This document shows positions 10,019 through 21,995 of a stretch of 64,000 bases of DNA, piece after piece; position 1 is the stretch's first letter, and each line of letters starts with the position of its first letter. Made by a program: the position numbers and the translations under genes. The notes beneath the pieces were generated by a model. That model ran no database searches, was not told where the DNA came from, and saw only the letters and a program-made list of their open reading frames with translations. The stretch spans positions 1-64,000 of the forward strand of contig JAMZAV010000795.1 in assembly GCA_024449915.1 (NCBI GenBank). Direction: 5' to 3'. This DNA comes from Sweltsa coloradensis (lineage: Eukaryota > Arthropoda > Insecta > Plecoptera > Chloroperlidae).

Positions 10019-12294
10019 GTAGGTGCAACCCTTAAGCCTTAGTACAATACCGAGACATTTAAAAAGAGTTATCCTCATCAAAAGGTCATCAATAGTTTCG
10101 AGCTTTTTCTAGTTATATGTTGAAACATTCAACTTTTGACGTAGATAACGTTATCTTCCTTTTTTCTTTTGGAAAGCACACTATAACCTATTTACCGATC
10201 TAAGCTGATCTAATCATTTCCGTAGAATCTTTATAGACACTCGAGAACTCCAGGTCATCTCTGAGACACAATTTAAATGTAATTAATCTACGAACTACGT
10301 ATTATGAGATGTATGTCTCAGTTTAGAACTGATGTGTTGTTGTTTTAGATTTTAGATGCACGCGCACTGCACATGCTCCGTTTAGGAACGGACTTGTAGG
10401 AATTTTTATTGCTCAACAATCTAACAGAGGGGATCTGTTCCAAGGGGTCTGTTCAGCAACAATTCTGTCTAGTGCGCGTTCAGCCGCACTATACATATTT
10501 CCGATCGCTCGTCTTGGAAAGGCACACCCCACAAACATAAGTGACACACAAATAGTGTGCCACGCACCTATCTCTGCTTATTTAACAAAATAAACCGGTT
10601 TTCAGAAGATCCCATAAGTAACAGTCCGATTTAGTGCGCTTTAATTAAAAAACCAACATTTTCGTGGGATACATTCAACAGTCTCTAATACGTGGATTCC
10701 GCATGTTATACTGTAACCTTGAAGGCGATTAGAGCCAAAGCTTAGGCCATCATGGGCCCGACTATTTCATGTGAGGCGGCCATGTTGGAAATGCTAACGG
10801 CGGCCATGTTGGTGGTCAAACTTACATATTTAAGGCAAACATGCCTATGCGCGAAGCGTTTAAGTGCACAAAACGACTTTTCAAAGCGGAAAATCTTTTC
10901 ACAGATTTTTTAAAAATAATCTACAAATTTTTAAAGATGTTTAGTTTTAGATGAACTTAATAACTAATTAGTTATATTTTTTAAAGATATTTAAACCTAA
11001 CTATCTTGCTAAAGACTGTTAACTATGAGATTGAGTCTTGAAAAATGGAACTTGGGAAATCTCTCTTCACAGTTTTCACACTGTACACCTGAAGAGAGGA
11101 AAGTTTTCCCGGTAGATGAATTTGTTTACACACACGTATGTAATATCGATCGATTGAGTATGTAGGACAATAACAGAATGTTTGCCTTCAGCCTTAGGGT
11201 ACTTAAAGCTATTGTGTCGCCCTCTAAACAATATTTTAAAATCAAAGATTGACGACTGAAAATTTAAGCGAAATGAATGCGGGTCTTGAATATAACAGAT
11301 ACAAATATTTTTAACTCTTTTGGGGCTTGACGTAACGTCCCTGTTAGCTATATTATTTGATAATTTTTGGATAAATGTGTAAACATTGAGCTAGGTGCTA
11401 CACTTAATTTAGAGCAACTTTTGATTTATGAATTGTTTCTAACATCATTGCCTTCCACCTACTTTAAAGGAAAAACGATTTTCTTAAATAACGTTCGATG
11501 TACGATTATTTTTTTGTCAAATGATACAAATAAGCGTTTTGTGCTTGCAAACGAAAAAATCGTAAGCCTACATCGAACGATATTTCAGAAAATAGTTTTT
11601 TCTTTAAAAGAGGTTGAAGGCAGTGATGTGTAGAATTAACATTTAAAAAAATCATCACTGTTAAGTGTTGCACCTGAATAGTGTTGACACTTTTGTACCA
11701 TAATGTGAATATAATGGCTGACAGTGTACCAATGATTGTTTATTAAAAATATTCTCTAACTTATATGCGTCTTATAACCTGACCATTTAACCAACCTTTC
11801 GTATTTGCTTCCATGACAAATTTGCGAAGTTAGAATATCAATCGACCCTACAAAAATAGGGATTTGCCTAATATGTTCGTCCATATCCTCTTAAAAGGTT
11901 TCTTTAATGCTGAAATACTCGCCTGTCAATGTCAATTTAACTGGAAAGTTACCAATTAACTCAAAATTGTTCTGAAAGATGGATGATATACTGCATTATA
12001 TTTGTCAATTACTCTCAATCCACGTTGACAAAAAGTCTCGCACCCTTGATGAAGAGTGACAGTCGAGCGCTTTTGTGATTTAAATTACCTTGCACAGCAA
12101 ATTTAAATTTGAATTGATAGAAGATTTTTCCTTCACTTGTCACTATTTACATAAAGGTGACCAAAAGAGATATCTCATGCATAGCGCGAGAGACCATAAT
12201 TTAATTCGGGGGGGGGGGGGGGGTCACGCGTCGTATCTCGTCATCGGCAATCCTTCTGAAAGTTTATCTGAGTTTTTTGTTTTAGTCGTTCAAG
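10019..12294. other. Intronic sequence, no gene seen
   Basis: Mostly unique AT-rich sequence. A 22-bp direct doublet around GGCGGCCATGTTGG lies at about 10775-10814. It contains CCAT cores like YY1/pho sites, but this is only a motif match. A G16 run is at 12208-12223. Confidence 0.5.
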
Positions 12295-12600
12295 GGGCCA
12301 TTACCACAAAAAAATATTTTTTACCACACAATATATAGCATAATACTACACTCAAATGAAGTTTTAAAAAATTATATCTTGAACTGTGCTTCTACACGAA
12401 TTTTTAAATTTTTTGATCATGAAATTTGCGAAAATTGGCGTTTTGGGAAATTTCTTAAATCGGCTTAACTTGCTTCTTTTTTGTTCCACATAGATACTAG
12501 AGAATCATACAAATCTAAAATGGATCTTTATTACATCGTGCCATGGAATTGGGCACAAATATACTCTCAAACACGCAAAAATATGCATACCAAAATCACA
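12295..12600 (+). mobile_element. Partial copy of the TTAA-flanked MITE family
   Basis: From GGGGCCATTACC onward it aligns by eye with the left end of the element at 31934-32362: TTTTTTACCACA, ACACTCAAATGA-like, TTTAAAAAATTATATCTTG, AATTTCTTAAATCGGCTT. Similarity continues to about 12600 (TACTCTCAAACACG). No right end was found, so it is truncated or diverged. Confidence 0.5.
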
Positions 12601-12873
12601 CCCCTTCTTGGTAATAAGCATATTTTGACAGAACCACTTGCCCAAATTACAAAACAAAATAATATAGAGGATTTACAAAAAAGTCTGTCGAGTACGTCAA
12701 TAATGTCCAGTATTTTTTCGTATCAAAATCCTCCAAAGTCACGGGGCATAAAGATCGTCCCCATGTTATTTCTTATAGGAGATTTTTGCCGATGGGACCT
12801 AGCTCGAAAAATACTAAGTTCGACATTTTTTCCGGGTCAAGGTGGACCCAATAAATTTCCTGTTCATTTCTAA
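12481..12873 (+). other. Unrecognised 130-codon open frame, repeat-derived at its start
   Basis: The frame begins inside MITE-related sequence, and its first ATG is at about 12520. It encodes a mixed peptide without any recognised domain. Length alone is notable in AT-rich DNA. The first third is shared with a non-coding MITE, so I doubt it is a gene. Confidence 0.15.
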
Positions 12874-12939
12874 ATTCATAACAACTAACAAGTTAGCTTG
12901 AATGAAATATATTTTTAGTTAGCGGGTGAATACCCCTTT

Positions 12940-14135
12940 AATACGATTAGTAAGAGCAGTCCGACATTTCCTTTTCAATTATCTAACGCCATACTAACCT
13001 AATTTGCAATTAATTCGTTGGACTCGACACTGCACTTAAATAATCTGATTATTCATTTAATTGTTTAAAGTGCATTGTACTGTCCAAGTCCTATAAATTA
13101 ATTACAAATTAACATCACAGCTGCCCTAAAGTTATATCGCGTTTATACTTGATAACTTAGTAAGTCAAGTTACTTAGTAAGGGTCACATCGGGTAGAACT
13201 GATGTGAATCCTATAGCTGGCACTGGCATCCTACGTAAAGTTTATTTAAAAAAAAAATTTTGCTAAGGCTACCCTCGAAGCTTTAATCCGCGATGTCATC
13301 AGTTCGATTTCAGCCACTGGCAATCTTTATAGAAGGTTCCTACCAAAGTTTATAAAAGTCATATATTGTGCAAAGACAAATTTACAAATTTTAAGTCGTA
13401 CTTAACAGCTCTTGGACATTCCTTAACATAGTATCAGAAACAGCAGTTATTAAAGTAGGTATTTATTGTAAAATCGAAATTATGAATAGTTTTTTAATCA
13501 CAAATTCACCTCTTTCGAACAAAATAAACACATAGATGCTTTTATTTTATTTTCACCATAATACCTACCTCGGAATATTTCAACTACATTTTTATTGTAA
13601 CCTGCAAGTTTGTTAAAAGATCACAGCCCCAAAATTTCCCGACATTGTGTGGAGAAATTATTTTGCTCTTCTGCGTATAACAAACACGTAAATTGTCATT
13701 ATTTTCACCACTAGTACCTGCCCCCGGTAAAACATTATTATAATTTAGTTAGTCACCTTGGTCACACTTGGAAAACTGATTTGAATAGTTAGCAATACTC
13801 TTAATGGGGGGTGATGTGGAGAATTGGACATACCGGTCTCTACCGTAGGCTACTGTAATTTGCATCGCCTGAGGTTCAAATTACCCAAGATCATCAGCAA
13901 TGCAAATATAATTTAGCTTATATGCCCTACGACGATTTCTCTAGTCTAGTTTATAGACATGTCGGCGTGCAGAACAGTGTAGCAACATATTGTATACTAT
14001 GGGAAGATCACGATCGATCCACTTGCTCTTATCTAGTGGGCTCACTAAATCAGATTTTAAGTTATTTTGCTATACAGCGCTGCACAATTTTTCGACCAAT
14101 CCACTCTCTAGAGATAAGAAGCAAGGCTGAACTTT
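12940..14135. other. Intronic AT-rich sequence, no feature seen
   Basis: No repeat, RNA or coding signal that I can support. Confidence 0.5.
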
Positions 14136-14143
14136 CCCGTGAT

Positions 14144-14491
14144 CAATGATATTTAACATCTATAGCCCCCCCCCCCCATAGTCCTCAGTCTCAAATACGT
14201 CCGTACAGGCACTAGCGTACCAAATTGAAGCGTCAATCTGACCATTTCAAGATGGCGATTGGGCGTTTCAAACAATAAGAAGTCATTGCATAAGAGAATT
14301 TAGTAATCGTTTGGTGTTAATAGCTATTCTGCTCACCTGTCAACCTGACAGCCATCTTGAAAAATATTTGGGCTACAAATCGCTACCACTTCTTAAACAT
14401 ACAAAGAGACTTATACAAGATGGCTTCTAATTGACACGCCAGTGGCCCAATGACTGGGTATCTAGCCTACTATAGATGTTAAATATCATTG
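14144..14491. mobile_element. hAT-like MITE, 348 bp, with perfect 8-bp target duplication
   Basis: The ends are CAATGATATTTAACATCTAT and its near-perfect inverse. Flanks are CCCGTGAT at 14136-14143 and CCCGTGAT at 14492-14499. The interior shares blocks, inverted, with the element at 1233-1658 (AATAAGAAGT, ATAAGAGAATTTAGTAA, CTCACCTGTCAACCTG, GGGCTACAAATCGCT). There is no coding capacity. A C12 run is at 14166-14177. Confidence 0.8.
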
Positions 14492-14499
14492 CCCGTGAT

Positions 14500-15097
14500 A
14501 TCCACTAGATGGTACTGGTGTTCTTTTCTTCGCGACATCATACATATTTGTTCTACTTTAGTCAAAACCAAAATGGCTGCCGACAATATAGCTACCTGTT
14601 GCTAAAACTAAACGACCGGTGTGCTAAAAAAAAATAATTAATATTTGCATTTATCATCATTTGAACACAATATTAAAAATAAATGCGAGAGTTACAGATA
14701 GAGCATCTGCCCCATAGTACGTGAGTACCTGTCACCCTCTTAAATGAAAATGCGTCATACGAGCTCAACGTGCATGATGACGTCACATCAACGGAAGTCT
14801 GCTCGTGTCACACACAGTGTAACAGGTGTCAGTAACTGTTAATTAACTGTCAGTTATCTCGCCGTAGTTCAACTAACTTTCTGTACTCTGTGAAGAGCTG
14901 ACATGGTTTATTTCAATCTCACCGATACCTAGGGGAAGAGAGATATATTATTCACGACCTATGAGAAGACTTCTGCTGACGATACTCTAGGAAGTTACGG
15001 TCCCTCCTCGCTGTTCATACGCCGACCTGAGTTCAGTTTAAGAGGGCACTTATCAACACTTTAGCACAAACTCACCTATCATATTCATGTGAAAACA
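14500..15097. other. Intronic sequence with a CRE palindrome
   Basis: A perfect TGACGTCA lies at 14778-14785. The sequence around 14760-15040 is less AT-rich than the flanks. No exon or transcript structure can be supported, so the CRE match may be incidental. Confidence 0.35.
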
Positions 15098-15492
15098 TAA
15101 TTGAGCGAGCGTAGCGAGCGTCTTCACTTGACTCTTATGACTCGAATGTCTGTTTTTTTTTCTTTTCTGTTCCTGCTTCGGTACAGGTCGCACCGTTTCT
15201 CTGATCGACCTGAAATTTTGCACACATGTACATACCACCTATGCGGATTGCTGTATAAGTTTTTGAACAAAATCCGATCGTTGGGTTTAAAAAAAAATTG
15301 TTTCGATCGTTATGAAATTTTGCAGGGTCAATAAGTACAACATTCTCTTTTATTTTACAAATTTTCAGCTAAATCGGTCAAGACCTTCAAGACTTATTGG
15401 TATGTAACATTATGGGAATGTCGCACTCGGGACGTGTTGCACGTACCGGTGCTCGCTCAACAACGCGACGGGACTTTAGCGTTTTCTTAGTC
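15098..15492 (-). repeat. Family A-related short variant
   Basis: Ends are GAGCGAGCGTAGCGAGCG on the left and CGACGGGACTTTAGCGTTTT on the right, matching family A termini. The interior differs from the long copies (AAATTTTGCACACATG, CGATCGTTATGAAATTTTGC) and lacks the 130-bp units. Confidence 0.6.
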
Positions 15493-16261
15493 TACACTTA
15501 CACAACTTCCTAACAACAAGTGTTAGGCAAAGATGTTGATATTTCGATACGATATCGATATATATGGGAATATTTTTGATATCGGTATTCCTATAATTAA
15601 TTAAAGTCGCGTCGTTAAGCAAACTCCCGAACGGTTATGGCCCGTTTATTTTCGGGGCGGCCACATAAAGCGACAAAGACGCGAATGTCGTGTTGTCTCA
15701 ATCAAGAGGCCCGAGTTTCGGCGAAACCAGAGTCACGCAATAGACCTTCGCTCGTATTGAATCTGGTTAAAATAGTTCGCTTTCTAAAGAAAAATGAGGC
15801 TCGATCATACTTTATGGTACCGGTGTGTTGGGCAATTGCGTGTATCACTCAAAAAACATTGCAATTATTGGTGATGGATCTGAGTCTGAGTTAGATTGCA
15901 GCTTTTGAAGCTATTGAAAAAGGCCATCATCTTCGATCCTTTACAAAACGTGGATGGGGTTCCAGGGTGTCAACCTGTGGCAGCTGGTGAAAGAAAAAAA
16001 AAATGCTGAGGTATACATATGAACGAAAATGCATTAAAATGAGGTGCGCTAAATTACTGTTTGTTTGTAAATCTCAATGCAACATTTAATCACTGAATAG
16101 TAGAAGTAAATTTGCAACTATTTACACGACTTGGCTATACATAATTAGGTGCAAGATGCACATACAATGAAGTATATTTAATGTGGTTATGTGCATCAGG
16201 CAGTCTGTCCCCTTGGATTGCAAACTGCAGTGATATTATATTTTATTAAAAGTTATACCTA
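15493..16261. other. Intronic sequence with a short unrecognised open frame
   Basis: A TATCGATA (DREF-like) octamer lies near 15560. The block 15605-15790 is richer in GC and carries an 85-codon open frame (15637-15894). No domain was recognised in it. It could be an old transposase fragment. Confidence 0.35.
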
Positions 16262-16600
16262 AGTTTTTTAACTTCTGATGTGGACATAAGTTCATCAGCT
16301 GTTCTTGGCTTAGGAATGTGTAAATGGTGACTCGACGCGTACATAAATTATACGGTTTCTGGTGCTTCTAATAATTAATGGTGCTGTCTGCAGGTGGAAT
16401 CGTGTCCTGCTGGTTGATCGGTGCTTCCTACTTAAATGCCGGTCTCTATCTAGTTGGTCATTGTTCACTCATCGATGGTGTCGGCACCTACAGGGTTGGC
16501 TTGGTCGTCTAAAAAAATTAATGTCCCCCACTGAAAATCAGTTATTTGAGACCGAGTGGGTAGACTCTAAATACGAATTTATTTTTATTTTATTTTTACT
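16262..16600 (+). mobile_element. SINE family B copy, head missing
   Basis: Shares AACTTCTGATGTGGAC, GAATCGTGTCC, GGGTTGGCTTGGTC and GAGTGGGTAGACT with the 2513-2955 copy, then an AT-rich tail. The tRNA-like head is not recognisable here. Confidence 0.6.
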
Positions 16601-18123
16601 TAAAACAAAAATTTAATTTTTAGATAAAAAAATTAAATATTCAGCTTAGGAATTTGAATCGAATTCCATTAGTTGACTAACAAAAGAACCGTCAACCTTT
16701 TTTCTCCTCGAAAAGAATAATGTGTTCAATTCCGAGAAAGCGCATTATAAAATATTTATTTATTATATAAATAAAATTGGAATGTTAAAAATCTTACGTC
16801 CGTGTTTACTTCATATTTTGCGAAAAACATTTTTTCCACGAAACCAAGTTGAAGATATTAAAAAATATTCTTCCCTTGTCTCGTACCAGCGTAGCATATT
16901 TTAAATATTGCTTTTTTTTGCGAACCCTTAGGTAAGCCCTTTCCCGGTTCTAGCTCGTTATATCGCACAGGAGATCCTTAAATCTGTATTCTGTGCGTGG
17001 GGTTGGAGTTTGGGGCAACCGCGTTCACTTGAGTCAGGGACCAAACCTCATTATGAGCCGGAGTTTATTTAGCAGAAATTGCATTTTTTATTTTTTATAC
17101 ATTTAATGCATGCCTGCACTTACACAATTCAGGAGTTTCGTGTTCATATTTTTAATATTCTCGTACCAATCGTAATGGGCTATGCTGTTAATTGATATTT
17201 TTATTTTTTTAGAAAATCCAATTCATGACGTCAATCTTTTTCATTAAGGTGTCATAATTGACATTATAAATAGCTTGCCGACAACTGTGCAAATTTTTGA
17301 TAATTTATTTTCACAAAATTATTCAACTTGTAAATACCTAGGCCTAATAAACATGGCGTAACATCTCAATTAAAATAAACTATAATATTTATAGCATATA
17401 ATAAGATCACACTTTCTTTTCTTTTCTGCACAATCTTTTCACTGTAGAACTTAAAAGTTGCAGCTGACAATATTGATTCAATTTCAAAATATGTTCCATT
17501 CAGACAATTTAAAAAATATCATTTTCTAACATTTTATCTTTTCCACATTACATTTTAACTTCCATTGACAGTTTTTTTTTCCTCCCTTAGAAATATCCCT
17601 TTCTCAATATTTCAGCTAATCTTGTTCCATCCCTGCAAACACTGCGTAGCACGAAACTTGGGACGTAGTCTATTTCTCGCAAAGCTTCCTATAATTACAC
17701 TTCCTTATAGTAATAAGTTGGTTTCTTCCTTTTCTTAAAATCAGTAACTCATCTTGCATTCCTTGTTTCTCTTGTTGCTGCTAATCTCTCTTCTTTGCCG
17801 TGGTAGTAGAACGTTGAGTCAACGAGTCTAGTCCTGACCTAGATCTAGTTTTCTCCGTACTCTTACGTAAGCTACCGCCAATATTAAACCACACGAAATT
17901 ACAGTTTTTAAGTCATCTCTCAAGAACGCTGGGGAATATCGAAAAAGTGATTAACGGTATCATTGTGGTTTTGTTTGAACTAAAGCCCAAACAAAATCTT
18001 AAAATACAAAAATTGGTGTCATTTTAATCATTTTAAATTCACGACTTTAAAAAAATGCATGTCCAATCTTGAGATAATATGACTATAAAAACTGAAATTT
18101 CACAGAATTATTCATTAATCACA
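16601..18123. other. AT-rich intronic sequence, no feature seen
   Basis: No coding frame, RNA or clear repeat found. Confidence 0.5.
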
Positions 18124-18202
18124 TAGTTGTCCTCCTTTGTAAATCAGTTTTTATAACTGAATAGGATAGACGTTAAATAAATAAATAAATAAATAAATAA
18201 AA

Positions 18203-18297
<95 letters not shown>

Positions 18298-18302
18298 ATA
18301 TA
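18124..18302 (+). repeat. Family D retroposon 3' tail with a long AAAT microsatellite
   Basis: GTTGTCCTCCTTTGTAAATC, then AACTGAATAGGATAGACG, then an uninterrupted AAAT array of about 125 bp with one shift near 18200. A second shorter tail fragment (AACTGAATAGG, then GTTAAGTAAATAAATA) is at 18400-18432. The tail identifies this as the 3' end of a non-LTR element or dependent SINE. Confidence 0.75.
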
Positions 18303-18328
18303 TGGATACTAAAATAAAAATTATAGAC

Positions 18329-18349
18329 TTTTGGTGGAGGTGCCGGGTT
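18329..18349 (+). repeat. Family E motif, copy 2
   Basis: CTTTTGGTGGAGGTGCCGGG followed by TTTGAAC, just after the family D microsatellite. Upstream TTATAGA is shared with copy 3. Confidence 0.8.
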
Positions 18350-18515
18350 TGAACTTTTAATTAACGAATTAATTAATAATAAATAGTAAATAAATCGATT
18401 TTAACTGAATAGGAAAAACGTTAAGTAAATAAATATATTAAATATAAAAGTATCTTATTTAGAAAGCATTATATGTGTCAGACTAGTTCACGGCCTGTGG
18501 AAACAAATAATAGAC

Positions 18516-18536
18516 TTTTGGTGGAGGTGCCGGGTT
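18516..18536 (+). repeat. Family E motif, copy 3
   Basis: Same motif in the same orientation as copy 2, about 190 bp downstream, also preceded by ATAGA. The pair brackets a second small family D tail, suggesting a local tandem duplication. Confidence 0.8.
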
Positions 18537-18644
18537 GTAACATTAAACGCGAGTTATTATTATTTTTCTAACACGGTGTATTTAAGTTAAGAATGTTTAG
18601 ATGCCACCGTATAAAGTTTAAATTTAGTTTATTTGAATTAAGGG

Positions 18645-18895
18645 TGCGTCAACCGTTAGGTCAAAATGCGCCACTCTAGCCTAGGGGATGTGGAGAGGAA
18701 AGTCCAATGCTGGTCAGATCCAGCCACGGACAGGGAGAGGATAGGGGGTTGATTCTCACGTCGCGGTCATCATCGTCTTTGTCATCGTTCGTGTTGTCGT
18801 AATTGTCGGCGTCCAGGGGAGGTCGTCAATGGGATGGGGAGGTGTCCCCGACGACGATCGCCATGCGCTCGCCTCTAGTTTCGGGGAGTAAAATA
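18645..18895 (+). repeat. Family F repeat with CGTC-rich core
   Basis: Shares GGGTGCGTCAACCGTTAGGT, a CGTCGT-rich stretch and CGCTCGCCTCTAGTTTC with 21870-21995 (GGGCGCGTTGACCGTTTGGT and GCTCGCCTCCAGTTTTTC). The function and class are unknown. Confidence 0.5.
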
Positions 18896-19796
18896 CTTCC
18901 ATAGACTCTAGCTGATGTTTGCGAGATGGACTTTTTCTCTTGAATCGCCTTTTATGACAAGAGTCATGCTCTGGGCCAATTCTACCCCGGGCCCAGACGG
19001 AAGACCGTAAAAAAGCATTTATTAGGTAATATACGTAGTTATATAAACTTAGTTGGTTTTAAAATGTCGTAAAGCCACACGTTTACTGTTTTAATATTGA
19101 CATTGGTGAACATCCCCTAACTTTAATATAGTTGAGAGTTTGACATTTCTCCTCCCCAACAACTCAATACCGCAGATTCAAAGATGTGCTGCATACCACA
19201 GTAGACCCTTGTGATAGTTGAGATGGAATCCACTGTACGCTAGGGTAAAGCCCGGCAGCCCCAAGCAGACGTAAAGCGGAGGGTAGAGAATCAAATGGAA
19301 CGTGGGAGTTGAAGGGATGTCAAAACCCTTGGGAAGAAGGGGTTGCGTTGAGAGGAAATAAGACCTTGGATCGTAACATCAAAACGGTTGTGTGGGAATA
19401 TCTTTGTAGGCTTTGGACAAGATCGACAATTATACAACAACGACAAAAATGACATCGACGATACAAACGTCATTGTCAACAACATGCAATAACGACGTCA
19501 ATAATAAAGGCAACATACACCATAGTATGGCACTTACTAGGGATGCACACGATAATCGATATTCAATACAATTTCTATAATCGATAATTATCGATTATTA
19601 TCGAATCGCAAGTTTCCTAGAACAAACTTGCCCAAAACACGGTATGTTATAGTTCTCGCTCTTACGTGGACCGCCTAACACCGCTATTCAATAAGTGTCT
19701 CATGTGATAAGATTTGACAGTTCTCGATCAACACGGAGGCTCAAAGATTGTATACTATTTTGAACCGAAAAAATTATATTGCCATGTTGAGACATT
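18896..19796. other. Intronic sequence with an ATCGAT cluster
   Basis: Four ATCGAT/TATCGAA-like words lie within about 19550-19610, interleaved with ATAAT. No gene is seen. Confidence 0.4.
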
Positions 19797-20572
19797 TATT
19801 GGATGAGCTAAGCGAGCGAAGCGAAGATTCCATTTCACTACACTGGAGAAAAAAATCCGGACTGTTTTTTTTTTTTTTGTATTTTTGTCTGTTTGTTAGC
19901 ACGATTCCAGCTTAACCGATACTCCAATTGCGATGAAATTTTATGGAGGCCTTCGAAATCTCTGAACTTAGAACTGCCACGTTTTTGAGCGCAATCAAAA
20001 AATTATTTTTCATGAAAATCGCAATTTTACGATTTTTTTCGATTTAAAAAAAAATTCTTTGACTTATAACACCTACATCCTTTATCCGATTTTTATGATT
20101 TTTTTCACAGAACCTTAAGTCCATGAATTAAAATATTCGTGTGAAATTTGAACGCAATCGAAAAATTATTTCTCATGAAAATCGAAATTTTACGTGTTTT
20201 TCTTTTTTAAAACAATTCTTTGACTTATAACACCTAGATGGTTTATCCTATTGTAATGTTTTTTTCACAGAACCTTAATTTTATGAATTAATTTATTCGT
20301 GTAAAATTTGAGCGCAATCGAATAATTATTTCTTATGAATATCGCAATTTTACGATTTTTTCGTTTTTTAAAATTACGATTTATTAAAAAAAAAATTAAG
20401 TTAATTTTGTATTTGATTTAATTTAATTTAAAAAAATTCTTCAAATTAGTAATGATTTTTTCACAGAACAACAGAAAATCCGCATAACACATGGCAGCTC
20501 AATGCACCAATTACGCTCATCCAACAACGCGGCGGGACTTAAGCGTTTTCCTAGTTTAAAATTGATTACTCC
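19797..20572 (-). repeat. Family A dispersed repeat, long copy
   Basis: Begins TTGGATGAGCTAAGCGAGCG, then CACTACACTGGAGAAAAAAA, and ends GCGGGACTTAAGCGTTTTCC. Three internal units repeat TTTTTTCACAGAACCTTAA, GAATTAATTTATTCGTGT and TGAGCGCAATCGAATAATTA. It is the mirror orientation of 3134-3945. Confidence 0.75.
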
Positions 20573-20677
20573 CCCGGCCGGAAAAAGTGTGACCGTTAAC
20601 GTTTTATCCCCCGGCCAGCACAGACCATACTGTTTTTACACGTCTCAACAGCCTTACTGAAATGACTTAATTTTATC

Positions 20678-20696
20678 AACCCGGCACCTCCACCAA
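20678..20696 (-). repeat. Family E motif, copy 4
   Basis: AACCCGGCACCTCCACCAA on the plus strand, a perfect 18-nt match to the inverse motif. Flanks show no obvious relationship to other copies. Confidence 0.8.
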
Positions 20697-20719
20697 CACG
20701 GAGAGTTTAACTTCGGTTG

Positions 20720-21207
20720 GTAACTCTGCCAGTAAAATGTAATTTGTGTATCCTTCTTCGACAATCTGAAGTTGGTACTCCTGTATTCGTGCTTGTAATT
20801 ATTTTCAATTGTTTAAAAAATTTATAAAACCACGTCACTTGTTCTTTTACGATAAACAAATATAACAGGATTAATTTTAATGGAAGATCACATTAAATTT
20901 GCATCAAGGGTAAAACATAATATTCTCTACTATGACTTTGTTACACTGAAGACTACAACATGTCTAAATTAGAATGACTTGAAACATAAACTTATAACAG
21001 CAGAAACAAGACCACAACATAAAACGTACACCTCAGGTTGCAACAATCAACGAACAAACTTAAACAAACTTGTACTAAGGTTAAAGTTAACCTATATATT
21101 TCAACTATCAAAACTATTTTTAATCTATAAAAAAGTAGACAATACATATATAACCTTATATTTAACTACGCCATATGTAGAAAGAGCTGTGAAATGTGCA
21201 AAAACTC
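20720..21207. other. AT-rich intronic sequence, no feature seen
   Basis: Contains a 92-codon open frame from 20979 with no recognisable features and no compositional shift. I treat it as chance. Confidence 0.4.
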
Positions 21208-21652
21208 ATTGGATGAGCGAAGCGAAGACTATATTTCACTTACCCTGTGAAAAATAGCTCGGGTGTTTTTTTTGTCTGTTTGTTCGCTTTCTACCGGGAA
21301 AACGGCATATGCGATCTAACCATCTAAATCTCTGAACTTAGATCTGCCAAGTTTTTGGGTACAATCGAAAAACACTTCTCATGAATATCGTAGGCCTACT
21401 TTTACGATTTCCTTCCGATTTTTTATGCGATATTTTCGTGATATTTGACCTGGGACCAGGCAAACGGCTACTTTGATCATGATGAAACTTTATGGGAAAA
21501 TTTGAAATCACTGAACTTGGATATTTAATGATTTCATGGACAATCGAACAAATATTTCTTATAGAAATCGTACTTTCAGGGCAACGATAATCAATCATAA
21601 AAGCTCATCCATCAACGCGATTGGATAAAGCGTTAGCAAAGCGGTCTAGTTT
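21208..21652 (-). repeat. Family A short variant
   Basis: TTGGATGAGCGAAGCGAAGA start. Contains CTACCGGGAAAACGGCATAT and GAAATCTCTGAACTTAGA-type blocks, and ends CATCAACGCG, TTGGATAAAGCG, then GGTCTAGTTT. Related variants are at 49968-50423 and 63565-63868. The internal 130-bp units are replaced by a different core with TTTTCGTGATATTTG. Confidence 0.65.
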
Positions 21653-21869
21653 AAATAATTAATACCTTTTTTCCATTTTATTTTATATAGCCATATTATG
21701 TAGGCTAACGATTGTATTGTATGATGAAAAAATCTTCTTGAACAAACTTCAGTTTAGTAGAATTTTGAACATTTTTATCATGCACAGGTCTATTACTTTG
21801 ATTACTAGCTCAATCATATAACTTATAAACAATTATTCGCCATATTCAATTTAGTGCATTTAGTTTTTG

Positions 21870-21995
21870 GGCGCGTTGACCGTTTGGTCATTATGTACCA
21901 TTCGTATTGTAACTTCGTCGTCGTCGTCGTTGGGAGGGGGGAGGGTATCTCCAAAGACGACTTACAGAGCTCGCCTCCAGTTTTTCAGAGTTTTT
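21870..21995 (+). repeat. Family F repeat, shorter copy
   Basis: GGGCGCGTTGACCGTTTGGT, a GTCGTCGTCGTCGT run, and GCTCGCCTCCAG, matching 18645-18895. Confidence 0.45.

Noticed and set aside
9255..10028. Long minus-strand open frame (257 codons) opposite the RGK-like exon 1
   Set aside because: It is the antisense shadow of a GC-rich Ser/Arg coding exon. The plus strand has the start context, repeat register and splice donor.
15637..15894. 85-codon open frame in a GC-richer block
   Set aside because: No domain could be recognised. A possible old transposase fragment, but evidence is too weak to call.
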